Below are positions 61,905-64,000 of a stretch of 64,000 bases of DNA, in pieces. This stretch comes from an uncultured Cellvibrio sp. (lineage in GTDB: Bacteria; Pseudomonadota; Gammaproteobacteria; Pseudomonadales; Cellvibrionaceae), in NCBI GenBank assembly GCA_937958105.1, contig CALFXJ010000004.1:1-64000 (forward strand), written 5' to 3'. A program made the position numbers and the translations under genes. The number at the start of each line of letters is the position of its first letter. Position 1 is the stretch's first letter. The notes beneath the pieces were generated by a model. That model ran no database searches, was not told where the DNA came from, and saw only the letters and a list, made by a program, of their open reading frames with translations.

Positions 61905-63557
61905 ATGGATTGGCAAAAGAACCTGTTAATCGCGGCGATGATCGCCGTTCTTTTTATGCTGGTGATTCGCTGGAATGATTTCCAGGAAAATCTCCCCGAG
62001 GCCCAGGGCCCGGTCGCAACGGCAACTGATGTTACAACGCCTGAGCAGACAGCCAGCGATATCCCCAGTCTTCCTGCTGATAACAGCGTACCGGTGGTAC
62101 CTGACCAGGCGGCTCCGAGCAAGCAGAAGATCAAAGTCTTTACTGACAGCCTGCACCTCGAGATAGATACCCAGGGCGGCGACATTACTTATGTTGCTCT
62201 GCCGCGCCATTACGCCGAGCTGAATACACCGGATGTGCCGTTTGTTCTGCTCGATGACCGCAACAACCACACCTATGTTGCCCAGAGCGGACTGATTGGA
62301 GCCAACGGCACCGACAGCCCTGCCGGCCGCCCGACCTTCACCGCTACCCAGAATGAATACCGCATGGGAGATGATCAGGACCAGCTGGTCGTGGATCTGC
62401 TTTATCAACAGGGCGAGGTATCAATCACCAAGCGGTTTACCTTTACCCGGGGAGAATATCTCGTTCGGGTGGATTATCTGATCAACAACCAGAGCGACAG
62501 TGTCTGGAGCGGCAACCTCTACGGCCAGATCAAGCGTGACAGCCAGAGCTTCCACAAAGTGAGCGCACTGGAGATGAACCCGTTCCTTGGTGCGGCTATC
62601 ACCACCAATGACGAAAACTACAAGAAATTCAGCTTCTCCGACCTGACCGAAAAAGACTTTAAAACCAGCCGCGCCGGCGGCTGGGTAGCGATGGTGCAGC
62701 ATTACTTCATCAGCGCCTGGATTCCCCCGGCTGATCATCAGAACGCCTATCACCTGCGTCAGATTCCCGGTCAGGACGCGTACCTGCTGGGCTTTACCAG
62801 TCAGCGCGTGGAAGTTGCACCGGGCAGTCAGGGCAACCTGCAGGCACAATTCTATGCAGGCCCCAAAGACACCGAGCGACTGGAAGAGATTTCACCCTAC
62901 CTGGACCTGACGGTGGATTATGGCTGGTTGTGGTGGATCGCCAAGCCCCTGTTCTGGCTGCTGAAGTTTATCCACGGTTTTGTCGGCAACTGGGGTCTGG
63001 CCATCATCGGACTGACCTTCCTGGTCAAAGCAGCCTTCTTCCAGTTGAGCGCTGCCAGCTACCGGTCCATGGCCAAGATGCGCAAGCTGGCACCTAAACT
63101 TCAGGACCTGAAAGAACGTCATGGCGATGACCGCCAGAAGATGTCCCAGGAGATGATGAAGCTGTACCGGGATGAGAAAGTGAATCCCCTGGGCGGCTGT
63201 CTGCCAATCCTGGTACAGATGCCGGTATTCCTGGCGCTTTACTGGACCCTGATGGAAAGTGTCGAGCTGCGTCACTCACCTTTCTTCTTCTGGATTCAGG
63301 ATCTCTCGGTAAAAGATCCTTACTTTGTGCTGCCTCTGATCATGGGCCTCACCATGTTTATCCAGATGAAACTTAACCCGACCCCGCCGGATCCGATGCA
63401 GGCCCGTGTGATGCAGCTGATGCCGGTCGTGTTTACCTTCATGTTCCTGTGGTTCCCCGCCGGCCTGGTGCTTTACTGGGTGACCAACAACACACTGGGT
63501 ATCCTGCAGCAGTGGATCATCACCCGCCAGATTGAAAACGCGGGCAAGAAGACCTGA
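61905..63557 (+). CDS. yidC: Membrane protein insertase YidC
   Basis: 550 residues from the ATG at 61905 (MDWQKNLL, the usual family start). The first membrane helix (about 5-24) is followed by the large periplasmic beta-sandwich domain (about 50-330) of Gram-negative YidC. The core helices begin near GNWGLAIIGLTFLVKAAF and run to the C-terminus. It inserts proteins alone or with SecYEG. No obvious ribosome site precedes it, so translation is probably coupled to yidD. Confidence 0.97.
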   Translation: MDWQKNLLIAAMIAVLFMLVIRWNDFQENLPEAQGPVATATDVTTPEQTASDIPSLPADNSVPVVPDQAAPSKQKIKVFTDSLHLEIDTQGGDITYVALPRHYAELNTPDVPFVLLDDRNNHTYVAQSGLIGANGTDSPAGRPTFTATQNEYRMGDDQDQLVVDLLYQQGEVSITKRFTFTRGEYLVRVDYLINNQSDSVWSGNLYGQIKRDSQSFHKVSALEMNPFLGAAITTNDENYKKFSFSDLTEKDFKTSRAGGWVAMVQHYFISAWIPPADHQNAYHLRQIPGQDAYLLGFTSQRVEVAPGSQGNLQAQFYAGPKDTERLEEISPYLDLTVDYGWLWWIAKPLFWLLKFIHGFVGNWGLAIIGLTFLVKAAFFQLSAASYRSMAKMRKLAPKLQDLKERHGDDRQKMSQEMMKLYRDEKVNPLGGCLPILVQMPVFLALYWTLMESVELRHSPFFFWIQDLSVKDPYFVLPLIMGLTMFIQMKLNPTPPDPMQARVMQLMPVVFTFMFLWFPAGLVLYWVTNNTLGILQQWIITRQIENAGKKT

Positions 63558-63574
63558 CCTGGGAACGCCTCAGC

Positions 63575-64000
63575 GTGAACCTTAATACCGATACCATCGC
63601 CGCCATAGCCACCGCGCCCGGACGCGGTGGTGTCGGTATCCTCCGGGTCTCCGGACCCAAAGCCCGACAGGTCGCCGAGACCCTGGTCAAACAACCACTT
63701 CAGCCCCGTCATGCCCACTACTGCGCATTTCACAGCAGCGCGGGTGAGGTGCTTGATCAGGGCATTGCCCTGTTCTTTCCCGGCCCCAATTCCTTCACCG
63801 GCGAAGACGTACTCGAACTTCAAGGCCACGGCGGCCCTGTTATCCTGGACCTGCTGCTGCGCGAGATCACCCGCCTGGGAATACGCCTCGCACGGCCCGG
63901 TGAGTTTTCTGAACGTGCCTTTCTCAACGACAAACTGGATCTCGCTCAGGCAGAGGCCATAGCCGACCTGATTGATGCCACCACTGAACAAGCCGCGCGC
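63575..64000 (+). CDS. mnmE: tRNA modification GTPase MnmE, 3' end outside the window
   Basis: 142 codons are visible from a GTG start 17 bp after yidC. They cover the N-terminal tetrahydrofolate-binding domain, with DTIAAIATAPGRGGVGILRVSG, GPNSFTGEDVLELQGHGG and RPGEFSERAFLNDKLDLAQAEA. With MnmG, MnmE makes the 5-carboxymethylaminomethyl group on U34 of several tRNAs. The G domain lies beyond the window edge. Confidence 0.97.
   Translation, partial: MNLNTDTIAAIATAPGRGGVGILRVSGPKARQVAETLVKQPLQPRHAHYCAFHSSAGEVLDQGIALFFPGPNSFTGEDVLELQGHGGPVILDLLLREITRLGIRLARPGEFSERAFLNDKLDLAQAEAIADLIDATTEQAAR

Noticed and set aside
1..64000. CRISPR arrays, prophage, insertion sequences and tRNA genes
   Set aside because: I looked for regular direct repeats with unique spacers, transposase or integrase motifs, and tRNA-like TTCGA or CCA cloverleaf signals. 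None was convincing; the only regular repeats are the 67-bp and 19-bp tandem units.

Overview
The window looks like the replication-origin region of a Cellvibrio-like gammaproteobacterium (order Cellvibrionales). This is inferred from three things: the gene order gyrB-recF-dnaN-dnaA-[oriC]-rpmH-rnpA-yidD-yidC-mnmE at 54.3-64 kb; a GH67 alpha-glucuronidase whose three catalytic residues fall exactly where the mature numbering I recall for the Cellvibrio japonicus enzyme predicts; and a set of plant-cell-wall enzymes with the long polyserine linkers typical of Cellvibrio, Saccharophagus and Teredinibacter. No ribosomal RNA or tRNA gene was recognised.

Layout. 0-1.8 kb: two tandem DUF2931 lipoprotein genes, the first cut by the window edge. 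2.0-5.4 kb: an overlapping three-gene operon (retropepsin-like zinc-protease-family lipoprotein, inactive transglutaminase with seven membrane helices, RimK-like ATP-grasp ligase). 5.6-11.2 kb: envelope and housekeeping genes (lipid A type acyltransferase, glyQ, glyS, gmhB, plsC). 11.6-13.8 kb: GH67 alpha-glucuronidase. 13.9-19.8 kb: small hydrophobic proteins, a membrane protein, a PQQ-dehydrogenase/ThuA pair and an AraC regulator.

20.0-37.5 kb: a pectin-degradation locus, all on the minus strand. It holds a TonB-dependent receptor, a large fibronectin-type-III lipoprotein without a recognisable catalytic domain, a pectinesterase lipoprotein, two PL1 pectate lyase lipoproteins, a secreted protein with two PL1 domains and two carbohydrate-binding domains, and a PL1 remnant. 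The likely logic is that secreted and surface-anchored enzymes demethylate and cut pectin, and the lipoprotein plus the receptor capture and import the oligomers.

37.6-46.4 kb: a frameshifted small gene, an RstAB-like two-component system with DUF3019 and MipA/OmpV genes, and a MacAB-like ABC exporter with two permeases. 46.6-49.9 kb: a toxin cassette in which a PAAR-like DUF4150 protein, a ketoacyl-synthase-like protein lacking its catalytic cysteine, an AHH nuclease and an Imm11 immunity protein are co-oriented, followed by a DUF202 gene. No type VI secretion core genes are in the window. 50-54.2 kb: leuA, a divergent Lrp-type regulator, cyanase, a ParA-like ATPase and a small charged protein.

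Intergenic DNA carries a dispersed palindromic repeat (gtcggattacg...aatccgacctac) at three loci, one of which is a tandem array of 67-bp units. It also holds several intrinsic terminators, a long palindrome at the dnaN 3' end and a cluster of DnaA boxes that marks oriC.
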